DNA of 64,000 bases from Hyphomonas sp. (lineage in GTDB: Bacteria > Pseudomonadota > Alphaproteobacteria > Caulobacterales > Hyphomonadaceae): contig NZ_JALHLS010000003.1 in NCBI RefSeq assembly GCF_022844445.1, positions 62,001-126,000 of the forward strand, written 5' to 3'. The notes under the pieces were generated by a model. The model made no database searches, was not told the origin of the DNA, and was given only the letters and a program-made list of their open reading frames with translations. Each line of letters begins with the position of its first letter. Position 1 is the first letter of the stretch. Made by a program: the position numbers and the translations under genes. Positions 8,807 through 16,329 of the stretch are shown here, piece by piece.

Positions 8807-10000
8807 ATGAGTGCTGAAGCGTCCTCGTCGCGCTACACAGCCGTTGCCATCGCCCTTCACTGGGCGATGGCCGCGCTGCTCCTGTTCATGATCTGGCTTG
8901 GCTGGAACATGGAAGACAACGAGGGGCGCTTCCAGCTTCACAAATCCATCGGCATCACGATCCTATTCCTCGCGCTCGCGCGGCTTGGCTGGCGGTTCGC
9001 CAACCCGCCGCCGCCCCTGCCCGAGGGGATGCCAAAGCGTGAGAAGACCGCGTCCCATGCGGTCCACATCATTTTCTACGCCCTGATGATCGGCATTCCG
9101 CTCGGCGGCTGGCTGATGGTGTCCATCTCGCCCTTCCAGGTGTCGACCGTACTCTACGGCGTCGTGAGCTGGCCGCATCTTCCGTTCACGGAAGGCCTGC
9201 GCGGCGAGACGCTGTACGGCATCGTCGAGTTCTTCCATAGCAAGGGCGCCTGGGTCATCATCGCGCTGCTGGCGCTGCACGTGGCAGGCGCCGTTAAACA
9301 CGAGATCGGCGCGGAAGACGGCGTGCTGAAACGCATGCTGCCCGGCTTATTCGGCAAGGCCAATGCGCCTGCCCTGCCTGCGCGCGGCTTTCTGTTCGCG
9401 TTTGGTGGCAGCCTTGCCCTGTTTGCTGCGATTGCCGCCACATCCCTGCTGAGTGCCGGCCCTGCAAGCTCCGCCCCGGCTCCTCTAGGCGCCACCTCGT
9501 CCAATGCCAATTGGACCGTTGACTATGCGGCGTCCGAGATCAAGTTTGCTGGCCTCTACGAAGGCAAACCCTTTGAAGGCACGTTCGCTACCTGGGCAGC
9601 CGATGTCGCCTTCTATCCGGAGGCGCTGGCGCGCTCGAAGGTCAGCGTCACCGTCGACACGCGATCGGCTTCAACCGGCAAGAAGCTCTACGATGACACC
9701 CTCAAGGGCCGCGAATGGTTCAACGTCGGAGACTTCCCTGAGGCAACCGTCGTGCTGTCAGACTTCAAACAGGCCACGAGCGGCTATACCGCGACCGCGA
9801 CCATGACGCTGAAAGACAAAGCCGTCAGCGTGCCACTGAGCTTCACGCTGGATATCGACGGCAGACAAGCGCGCCTCAACGGGCAGGTCACCTTCACGCG
9901 CAAGGCGCTGGATCTCGGCCAGGGTTCAGACCCGGATGGCAAGTGGATCGGCGATCAGGTCGTTGTCACCTTGTCCGGCCGGGCGGAGCGGACACAGTAA
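8807..10000 (+). CDS. Cytochrome b561-YceI fusion protein
   Basis: This 397-residue protein joins two domains that are separate genes (yceJ, yceI) in E. coli. Residues 1-180 form a four-helix cytochrome b561 domain with likely haem histidines at His18 (IALHWAMA), His45 (QLHKSIG), His84/His87 (ASHAVHI) and His158 (LALHVAG). A fifth hydrophobic segment lies near 195-217. A short Ala/Ser/Pro linker leads to a YceI domain from about residue 235 to 395 (WTVDYAASEIKFAG; GREWFNVGDFPEATV). The b561 part would accept electrons from quinol in the inner membrane, and the YceI part should face the periplasm. The gene before it encodes a second, free YceI lipoprotein. The role of such pairs is not established. 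Confidence 0.9.
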   Translation: MSAEASSSRYTAVAIALHWAMAALLLFMIWLGWNMEDNEGRFQLHKSIGITILFLALARLGWRFANPPPPLPEGMPKREKTASHAVHIIFYALMIGIPLGGWLMVSISPFQVSTVLYGVVSWPHLPFTEGLRGETLYGIVEFFHSKGAWVIIALLALHVAGAVKHEIGAEDGVLKRMLPGLFGKANAPALPARGFLFAFGGSLALFAAIAATSLLSAGPASSAPAPLGATSSNANWTVDYAASEIKFAGLYEGKPFEGTFATWAADVAFYPEALARSKVSVTVDTRSASTGKKLYDDTLKGREWFNVGDFPEATVVLSDFKQATSGYTATATMTLKDKAVSVPLSFTLDIDGRQARLNGQVTFTRKALDLGQGSDPDGKWIGDQVVVTLSGRAERTQ

Positions 10001-10043
10001 GCGCCCGGTTTGTCAGAACGCCCGGCAGTGGTATGGCCCGGCC

Positions 10044-10988
10044 ATGACCGCGCGCACCGTGCCCATTCTTCCGGAAACCATTGCCCTCGCCGCCGAGATC
10101 CTCGGCGAAGGCGGGCTCGTCGCCATTCCGACCGAAACTGTCTACGGCCTCGCCGCCGACGCCGCGAACCCGGAAGCGGTCGCCGCCATCTATGAGGCGA
10201 AGGGCCGGCCCCGGTTCAACCCGCTGATCGCGCATGTCTCGTCGTGGGCAATGGCTGAGCGGGAAGCCGCCTTCTCGCCGCTCGCCCGCAGATGCGCCGA
10301 AGCTTTCTGGCCGGGCGCGCTCACGTTGGTGCTGCCGGCGCGTCCCGGCGGACAGGTCTGCGACCTCGCCCGCGCCGGGCTCGACACTCTGGCGCTGCGC
10401 TGGCCGCGGCACCAGGCGGCGAGCGCGCTGATCACCGTCTTCGGGCGCCCGCTGGTCGCGCCGTCGGCCAACCGTTCCGGGCATGTCAGCCCCACCCGGG
10501 CCGAACATGTGGAAGCTGATCTCGGCGAGCGGATTGATCTCATCCTCGATGGCGGCCCCTGCGAGGTCGGCATGGAATCCACCATCCTTGGCTTCGACGG
10601 CGAGGAGCCCGTCCTGCTCCGCCCCGGCGGCATCCCGACATCGCAGATTGTAGAAGTGCTTGGCCGCCCGGTTCGCTTTCATGGCGCGGGCGACGGCATC
10701 AATGCGCCGGGCCAGCTGAAATCCCACTACGCCCCGAACGCACGGCTACGACTGAACGTGACCTCGCCGGAAGAGGGCGAAGGCTATCTGACCTTCGGCC
10801 CGGAACAGCCGGGCGGCCTGAACTTGTCGCCCAGCGGCGACCTCGTCGAGGCAGCCGCTAAGCTGTTTGCGGTATTGCGCGCCCTCGACGCCCGGTACGA
10901 ACGCATAGCGGTCGGCCCGATCCCGGTGAGCGGGCTGGGCGAGGCCATAAATGATCGATTGCAGAGGGCGGCGCACCGCGAAGGCTGA
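10044..10988 (+). CDS. tsaC: L-threonylcarbamoyladenylate synthase (Sua5/YrdC type)
   Basis: This enzyme makes threonylcarbamoyl-AMP from Thr, bicarbonate and ATP, the first step of tRNA t6A37 synthesis. It has 314 residues from the ATG at 10044 (MTARTVPILPETI). The YrdC core has LVAIPTETVYGLAADA, then KGRPRFNPLIAHV and APSANRSGHVSPT. After about residue 205 there is a Sua5-type C-terminal domain starting near KSHYAPNARLRL, so this is the two-domain Sua5 form, not the short TsaC. No strong ribosome site precedes the start; an upstream in-frame start at 9936 would run through the end of the b561 gene. TsaE of the same pathway is encoded at 33625-34077. Confidence 0.92.
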   Translation: MTARTVPILPETIALAAEILGEGGLVAIPTETVYGLAADAANPEAVAAIYEAKGRPRFNPLIAHVSSWAMAEREAAFSPLARRCAEAFWPGALTLVLPARPGGQVCDLARAGLDTLALRWPRHQAASALITVFGRPLVAPSANRSGHVSPTRAEHVEADLGERIDLILDGGPCEVGMESTILGFDGEEPVLLRPGGIPTSQIVEVLGRPVRFHGAGDGINAPGQLKSHYAPNARLRLNVTSPEEGEGYLTFGPEQPGGLNLSPSGDLVEAAAKLFAVLRALDARYERIAVGPIPVSGLGEAINDRLQRAAHREG

Positions 10989-10996
10989 CGGGCGGC

Positions 10997-11212
10997 TCAG
11001 CCGCCCATAATGTCTTCCTTCAGCACGGTCATCATGAACTGGTACGAGGTCTCGCCTTCGTCCTCGTCTTTGTAGACGACCGCAAGGAACTCCGCGCCGA
11101 GGTAGACTTCGAGGGAATCATTTGCCTTGTCGCGTGCAAGAAGGCGCAGGCCCGGATGCAGCTTCTCCTTGAGGTAGGCCTCAAGGCGCAGGGTTTCTTC
11201 TTTGTTTATCAT
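10997..11212 (-). CDS. DUF3126 family protein
   Basis: This small acidic protein of 71 residues matches the DUF3126 family, found almost only in alphaproteobacteria. It starts MINKEETLRLEAYLKEK and ends in TVLKEDIMGG. It has no signal peptide, no membrane segment and no cysteine. Its function is unknown. It lies downstream of cysE on the same strand after about 80 bases, and its stop is 9 bases from the convergent Sua5-type gene. The recurring pairing with cysE in this class is from memory of genome layouts and suggests, but does not prove, a link to sulfur metabolism. Confidence 0.85.
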   Translation of the reverse strand: MINKEETLRLEAYLKEKLHPGLRLLARDKANDSLEVYLGAEFLAVVYKDEDEGETSYQFMMTVLKEDIMGG

Positions 11213-11294
11213 GGGAATTCCTGAACCAAATCAACACAGGGCGAGACTAGACGCTTCTCGCGCCGGAGCAAAGTGTTGCACTGCTAGGTATGGA

Positions 11295-12107
11295 TCAGGT
11301 TTCGGCGGCGTCGGGAATACCCTGATCCATGCTCTGCGCCGGCTTGCAGCAGGTCGGTCCGGACACGATGCGCGCGGGAACGCCGGCAGCGGTGCACTGC
11401 GACGGCACATCCTTCAGGACCACGCTGCCCGCCGCAACCTTTGCTTCGTCGCCCACAGTGATGTTACCGAGGATCTTGGCGCCGACCGAGAGCAGCACGC
11501 CGCGCCCGATTTTCGGGTGACGGTCACCGACTTCCTTGCCGGTGCCACCCAGCGTCACGCCGTGCAACAGCGAACACCCGTCGCCCACGACGGCAGTCTC
11601 ACCGATCGTGATGCCGGAGGCATGGTCGAACATCACACCGCGTCCGATTCGGGCGGCAGGATGGATATCAACGTCAAACAGTTCCGAAGACCGGCTCTGG
11701 AAGTGGAAGGCCAGCGTCTCCCGACCGGCGCGCCAAAGTTGGTGGGCGATCCGGTGGGTCTGCAGGGCCAGGTAGCCCTTGAAGAACAGGAAGGGCTGCA
11801 ACATGCCCCGGCAGGCGGGATCTCGCTCGAGCACCGCCTGCATGTCGGTCTCCGCAATCGCCACCAGTTCCGGCGCGCTGTCATAAATACCGGCAATCAC
11901 GTGGCGTACCTGCTGGGTCGCCATGGCCGGGCTCGCAAGCTTTTCGGCAAGATGGTAAGATAAGGCCTGGCCGAGGGTGGCGTGGTTAAGGATCGCCGCG
12001 TTGAGATAGCTCGACAGGGACGGCTCTTCAGCCGCCGCCGCGGTCGCCTCGAACCGCAGGCGTTTCCAGGCGGGTGCCGGGGCCCCAATGTCCGGATTAT
12101 CGATCAT
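11295..12107 (-). CDS. cysE: Serine O-acetyltransferase
   Basis: This enzyme acetylates serine with acetyl-CoA to O-acetylserine, the precursor of cysteine. It is 270 residues from the ATG at 12107, chosen because GGGAGG lies about 5 bases upstream; longer readings from 12218 have no such site. An N-terminal helical domain (SLSSYLNAAILNHATLG) precedes the hexapeptide-repeat left-handed beta helix (DIHPAARIGRGVMFDHASG, then LLHGVTLGGTGK). The catalytic His-Asp pair is expected in FDHASG and the acetyl-CoA site in the later hexapeptide turns. The C-terminal tail, with adjacent Cys in GPTCCKPAQ, may bind cysteine-synthase or mediate feedback by cysteine; that is inference. Confidence 0.95.
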   Translation of the reverse strand: MIDNPDIGAPAPAWKRLRFEATAAAAEEPSLSSYLNAAILNHATLGQALSYHLAEKLASPAMATQQVRHVIAGIYDSAPELVAIAETDMQAVLERDPACRGMLQPFLFFKGYLALQTHRIAHQLWRAGRETLAFHFQSRSSELFDVDIHPAARIGRGVMFDHASGITIGETAVVGDGCSLLHGVTLGGTGKEVGDRHPKIGRGVLLSVGAKILGNITVGDEAKVAAGSVVLKDVPSQCTAAGVPARIVSGPTCCKPAQSMDQGIPDAAET

Positions 12108-12232
12108 GCGGGCCTCCCGACCTTTTCTGAAGGCATAAATGGCCTGCGGCGCTCGAAATTTCAATTCCCGGGCCCCGGCGCGGCGTTTTCTGTCCTTCAC
12201 CTTGCTCCATTGCCGCATTAAGCCGGACAGTC

Positions 12233-12859
12233 ATGACCAAACGCTTTCCGCCCGCGCCGCCCCGCGATCTTCCGCTCGCCGGCGCCAGACCCAGCGCAGA
12301 CGCCCGCGCCTTGCTGGCCCTGCGCAAGTCCGCCAACAAACTGATCCTCGGCGAGCCCGGCCCTTCCCCGGAGGAGCTGGACGAACTCCTCGGCGTGGCA
12401 ATGCGTGTGCCGGATCACCGCAAGCTTGGCCCTTGGCGGTTTGTCGTGTTCGAAGGCGAGGCCCGCACACAGTTCGGCGCCGAACTCGGACGCATCCTGC
12501 GCGGCCGCAGCGCGGCGGATCAGCAAGTTGAGGAAGCCGAGAAGTCGATGCTGCGCGCGCCGGTCGTCGTGGCCGTGATCTCAAGCCCGGTTGAGGATGG
12601 CCGCACGCCCGTCTGGGAACAGGAACTTTCAGCAGGCGCGCTCTGCTATAACTTGCTGCTTGCGGCCAATGCGAGCGGATGGGCCGGTGTGTGGCTCAGC
12701 GAATGGGCTGCTTACGACAAAGATGCGGGTGTGCTGCTTGCCCTGACTTCCAGCGAACGGGTCGCCGGTTTCGTGCATCTGGGCACCGCGAAGGCGCCGA
12801 CGCCGGAGCGCGTTCGCGCGGGTCCGGAAGGCCGAATCCAGCGCTGGAAAGGCGCCTGA
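12233..12859 (+). CDS. Nitroreductase family protein (YdjA-like)
   Basis: This is a 208-residue FMN-dependent nitroreductase-fold oxidoreductase. The N-terminal segment LLALRKSANKLILGEPGPS corresponds to the FMN phosphate-binding region. PDHRKLGPWRFVVFEG is the family block after the first helices. The C-terminal half has ELSAGALCYNLLLAANASGWAGVWLS, which lies over the flavin ring. Length and the RKSANKL start match the small YdjA type. The substrate is unknown. Its stop codon abuts the stop of queF in a TGATCA sequence shared by the two convergent genes. It is divergent from cysE, with about 125 bases between the chosen starts. Confidence 0.88.
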   Translation: MTKRFPPAPPRDLPLAGARPSADARALLALRKSANKLILGEPGPSPEELDELLGVAMRVPDHRKLGPWRFVVFEGEARTQFGAELGRILRGRSAADQQVEEAEKSMLRAPVVVAVISSPVEDGRTPVWEQELSAGALCYNLLLAANASGWAGVWLSEWAAYDKDAGVLLALTSSERVAGFVHLGTAKAPTPERVRAGPEGRIQRWKGA

Positions 12860-13327
12860 TCAACCTCGGCCGCGATAAGACGCAACGCCGGTGTCCGGCA
12901 CATAGAGGCCGTCTGGAACGGCGCCCGACTGCCAGAACACGTCTATCGGAATCCCGCCGCGCGGATACCAGTAGCCGGAAATGCGCAGCCAGCGTGCATC
13001 CGTGAACTCGAAGATCCGCTTGCCGATGGAGACCGTGCAGTCTTCGTGAAAGGCGCCATGGTTGCGGAAGCTTGTCAGGTAGAGCTTCAGGCTCTTGGAC
13101 TCCACCAGCCAGTGGCCGGGCGCATAGTCGATGACGAGATGGGCGAAATCCGGCTGGCCGGTAACCGGGCAAAGCGAGGTAAACTCCGGCGCCACAAAAC
13201 GTGTCAGGTACAGCGTCCCGGCATGCGGGTTGGGCACGCGTTCCAGTTCGGCGGCATCCGGAGTGGCCGGAATGGCGCTTGCCTGGCCGAGTTGGCCGAG
13301 GCCCTTGTAGATCGATTCATCAGCCAT
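12860..13327 (-). CDS. queF: NADPH-dependent 7-cyano-7-deazaguanine reductase
   Basis: QueF reduces preQ0 to preQ1 with NADPH in the queuosine tRNA pathway. This 155-residue protein is the short, unimodular type. The catalytic Cys53 and Asp60 sit in [13 protein letters not shown]. The NADPH motif is ESKSLKLYL (Glu76 onward). His94-Glu95 (GAFHEDC) bind substrate. It begins 8 bases before the end of the Ca2+/Na+ antiporter gene on the same strand, so the genes overlap and are probably co-transcribed. No other queuosine gene is in this window. Confidence 0.96.
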   Translation of the reverse strand: MADESIYKGLGQLGQASAIPATPDAAELERVPNPHAGTLYLTRFVAPEFTSLCPVTGQPDFAHLVIDYAPGHWLVESKSLKLYLTSFRNHGAFHEDCTVSIGKRIFEFTDARWLRISGYWYPRGGIPIDVFWQSGAVPDGLYVPDTGVASYRGRG

Positions 13328-14339
13328 TGGGGATCAGGTTCAGCGCCGGAATGAGGTTGAAGGTGAGGCCCATGTAAGTGATGTAGCCGAGAAGGAGAAC
13401 CCCGCCCTCCCATCGCGCGATTTTCCGGCCGGTCATTGCGAACAGCATCAGCAGGCACGCCGACAGGACCAGTGCACCGGCGTCCACCGACGAGATGATG
13501 CTCACTGTCTCGCCGCCGGCGAGAGCATCTGCGGTGATGTCACCGCGCACGCTGAAGGGCGAGACCAGCGCCGTGATGCCCAGAATGCCGAGGATGTTGA
13601 AGATGTTGGAGCCGATAATGTTGCCGAGCGCGACATCTGCCCGCTTCCGGTAAGCGGCGACGATAGCTGTGGCGAGTTCCGGAAGGCTGGTGCCGATGGC
13701 GACAATCGTCAGGCCAATGACGGTTTCGCTGATCCCGTACGACCGCGCCAGCGAGACCGCCCCGGTAACGAGAAAGTTGGCCCCGATGACCACGCCGGCG
13801 AGACCGGCCACCGCGATCAGAAGCCCCGCGACAAGACCATAGTGAACATCCACCGCTTCGCCTTCCGCCGAATGCAACCGCGCGGGCGGGCTGTCCTGCT
13901 TCTGGTCTGCAATCAGTGAGAACACGAGATAGGCGATCAGCAGGCCTGTCAGGACAAGGCCAGCGGTGCGGCCGAACTGGTCGAACCACAACAAGGTGCA
14001 CAGCAGAGCCGTCACCGCCAGCATGACGGTTCCATCGCGGGCCAGCGCTTTCGGATTGACGAGGATGGGAGAAACCAGCGCCGCCAGGGCCAGCACCAGG
14101 AAGATGTTGGCAATGTTGGAGCCGACCACGCTGCCGATGGCGATGCCGACCGCGCCCTGGTCGACTGCCTGGAGGCTGGTGACCAATTCCGGAACTGATG
14201 TCCCGAATCCAACCAGGGTCAGGCCGATTACCATCTCAGAAATATTCAGTTTCCGGGCGACCGAGACCGCCCCCCGGACAAGGGCTTCGCCGCCCAAGAG
14301 CAACAAAAGCAGCCCGCCAAGGATGAAAAGGTACATCAT
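13320..14339 (-). CDS. Calcium/sodium antiporter (CaCA family)
   Basis: This is an inner-membrane cation antiporter of 339 residues, related to E. coli YrbG, exchanging Ca2+ against Na+ or H+. It consists of two inverted repeats, each with the ion-binding alpha motif: [12 protein letters not shown] with GSNIANIF in the first half, and [12 protein letters not shown] with GSNIFNIL in the second. About ten membrane helices are visible, with a hydrophilic loop between the halves ([16 protein letters not shown]). The ATG at 14339 was chosen because AGGA lies about 10 bases upstream and the first helix begins at once; a reading from 14426 would add 29 unlikely residues. It overlaps queF by 8 bases and is divergent from tamA. 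Confidence 0.93.
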   Translation of the reverse strand: MMYLFILGGLLLLLLGGEALVRGAVSVARKLNISEMVIGLTLVGFGTSVPELVTSLQAVDQGAVGIAIGSVVGSNIANIFLVLALAALVSPILVNPKALARDGTVMLAVTALLCTLLWFDQFGRTAGLVLTGLLIAYLVFSLIADQKQDSPPARLHSAEGEAVDVHYGLVAGLLIAVAGLAGVVIGANFLVTGAVSLARSYGISETVIGLTIVAIGTSLPELATAIVAAYRKRADVALGNIIGSNIFNILGILGITALVSPFSVRGDITADALAGGETVSIISSVDAGALVLSACLLMLFAMTGRKIARWEGGVLLLGYITYMGLTFNLIPALNLIPNG

Positions 14340-14454
14340 TTGCTTCGAATCCTGCGGTCGTTGCGGAAATATAGGGTCACGTTCGTGTGATAGGCAATCA
14401 ACACCGGGGTCGCCCGGCATTAGCATTCACCTGTCAAGTGTACGTTATGGTTTC

Positions 14455-14480
14455 GCAAGTACGAGTGGGCCAGTACTTGC
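14455..14480. promoter_or_regulatory. Perfect inverted repeat in the tamA leader
   Basis: The arms GCAAGTAC (14455-14462) and GTACTTGC (14473-14480) are exact reverse complements with a 10-base spacer. The site lies 32 bases before the tamA start, in the 172-base region between the divergent antiporter and tamA genes. A related half, CAAGTGTAC, lies just upstream at 14435-14443. It could be an operator or an mRNA hairpin; the sequence alone cannot tell which. Confidence 0.45.
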
Positions 14481-14511
14481 AGTCCTGCCCCGGCAGAAAG
14501 CTGAGACAAAG

Positions 14512-16329
14512 ATGAAAGACGCCAAACCGGCCATCGCATGGACGCTCGCCCGGCCTTTGGCCGGGGCATGCCTGCTGGCCGCAACGTCTGGCTGCACCCT
14601 GATTCCCGGGCTTCGCGGCGCCGTCTCGCAGGAGGCCCAGACCACCCCTCGCGCCTCGGTGGAAGGCATGCCCCCTGCTCTGCGGGCCCGCGCCAATCAA
14701 CTGGTCCGTGTGGCAGAACCGCCGCCCCGCAGTGTGCTGGAAGCCCGCAACCGGACGAACAATTCGGCGACCTTGCTGCGTGACCTGATGTCCTCCGAAG
14801 GCTACCTGGCGGCTGACATCGTCCCCTCGCACATTGATGCCGCCGGCGACATGGCAGCCCTTGTTGCGCAACCAGGACCTCTCTTCACTATCCTGAAGCG
14901 CGACTTTGCCGGGCGTGACCAGATGGTGCCGGAAGTGGCCCTGAGGCTGGAAGAGGAGCTCAAGAAGCTGCCGCAAGGCGCGGTCGCCCGTACACAGAGT
15001 ATCGAAGCGATGGATGATAGCCTCGTCCTGCAGCTGCGCCGCCAGGGCTATGCCTTCGCGCGAAGCGAGGGCATAGACGTGCTCGCCTCGCGCGAAGACG
15101 CAAATGTGGAGCTGACCTTCCTGCTTGTGCCCGGCCCGCGCGTCTCGCTCGGCAACCTCGTCATCGAAAACTCTGATGCGAGCAGCGAGAAAATGATCCG
15201 CACGCTGAAGACATGGTCGGATGGCTCACTCTACACGCCGTCAGTGATAGACCGGCTGCGCACGCGCCTGCGCGCCACAGGCCTCTATGAAGGTATCGGC
15301 GTCACCATTTCTGAAGAGCCCGGCGTGGACGGCCTGCACTCGGTCTCCGCCACACTCGTCGAAGGCAAGCCGCGCACTATCGGGGCCGGCGTCACCGCTT
15401 CGACAACCGAAGGCGTCGGTGTCGATGCCTACTGGGAACGCCGAAACCTGACTGGCCGCGCTGACCGCATACGGATCAGCACCAAAGTCGCCACACTCGC
15501 GCAGGACCTGACGGCTACTTACGAACGCCCGAACATCGGGCGCTATGGCCGGACCCTGTCGCTGGAAACCGGTGTGCGCTCAGAGCAGACCGACGCCTAT
15601 GACCTGGATGGTATCAGCATCGGGGCGGCGCTGGCGCAGCCATTTTCCCGCGAGTTGTCTATGTCGGTCGGCGCCAAGCTGGACGCGACCCGCACGATCG
15701 ACGAGCGCGCGCGCATTGCCGGGGGCATCGAGCGCGAACAGGTGACGCTGTCCTTCCCGGTTACGGCCAATTACTCCGATGTCGGCGACCCGCTCGATCC
15801 GCAATCGGGCTTTCGGTTCTTTGCCGGGGCGGAATCCGGTATTTCGGTCGGCGACGAGACGCCAGGCTATACGCGCTTCCAGCTTTCAGGATCCACCTAC
15901 CGCGCGATAGCTGACGATGTGGTTGCGGCAGTTCGCGCCGAGTACGGCACTTTCATCGGATCTGACGCAGTTCCGCCTGACCGTCTCTTCTTCGCCGGTG
16001 GCGGCGGCACGGTCCGTGGGTACGAATACCAGAGCCTCTCGCCGCGCAATGCGTTCGGCGACCTCGTTGGCGGACGCAACCTCTTTTCTGCTTCGGCCGA
16101 ACTGCGCTGGCGCGCCTCCGAGCGTTTCGGGTACGCTGTGTTTTCGGATGTGGGCGCCGCGAGCGATAATCCGGACGAAGTGTTCTCCGATGCGGCCGCA
16201 TCGGTCGGTTTCGGCATCCGCTACTATCCAGGCTTTGGCCCCATCCGCCTCGATGTAGCAACCCCGCTCAACCGCCGTGATGGTGACGCACCGGTTCAGG
16301 TTTACATCTCCATCGGACAAGCTTTCTGA
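14512..16329 (+). CDS. tamA: Autotransporter assembly complex protein TamA (Omp85 family)
   Basis: This is an outer-membrane Omp85 protein of 605 residues that works with TamB in envelope protein insertion or lipid transport. The ATG at 14512 gives a signal peptide with Cys28 in LLAATSGC, which looks like a degenerate lipobox. POTRA-like segments cover roughly residues 70-300 (LFTILKRDFAGRD; GPRVSLGNLVIEN; GLYEGIGVTISEEPG). The barrel follows, with VRGYEYQSL as the Omp85 signature loop and a C-terminal strand ending in phenylalanine (VYISIGQAF). Its TGA overlaps the ATG of tamB in TGATG, so the pair is translationally coupled. An in-frame reading extends upstream to 13966 over the antiporter gene and is not credible. 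Confidence 0.93.
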   Translation: MKDAKPAIAWTLARPLAGACLLAATSGCTLIPGLRGAVSQEAQTTPRASVEGMPPALRARANQLVRVAEPPPRSVLEARNRTNNSATLLRDLMSSEGYLAADIVPSHIDAAGDMAALVAQPGPLFTILKRDFAGRDQMVPEVALRLEEELKKLPQGAVARTQSIEAMDDSLVLQLRRQGYAFARSEGIDVLASREDANVELTFLLVPGPRVSLGNLVIENSDASSEKMIRTLKTWSDGSLYTPSVIDRLRTRLRATGLYEGIGVTISEEPGVDGLHSVSATLVEGKPRTIGAGVTASTTEGVGVDAYWERRNLTGRADRIRISTKVATLAQDLTATYERPNIGRYGRTLSLETGVRSEQTDAYDLDGISIGAALAQPFSRELSMSVGAKLDATRTIDERARIAGGIEREQVTLSFPVTANYSDVGDPLDPQSGFRFFAGAESGISVGDETPGYTRFQLSGSTYRAIADDVVAAVRAEYGTFIGSDAVPPDRLFFAGGGGTVRGYEYQSLSPRNAFGDLVGGRNLFSASAELRWRASERFGYAVFSDVGAASDNPDEVFSDAAASVGFGIRYYPGFGPIRLDVATPLNRRDGDAPVQVYISIGQAF

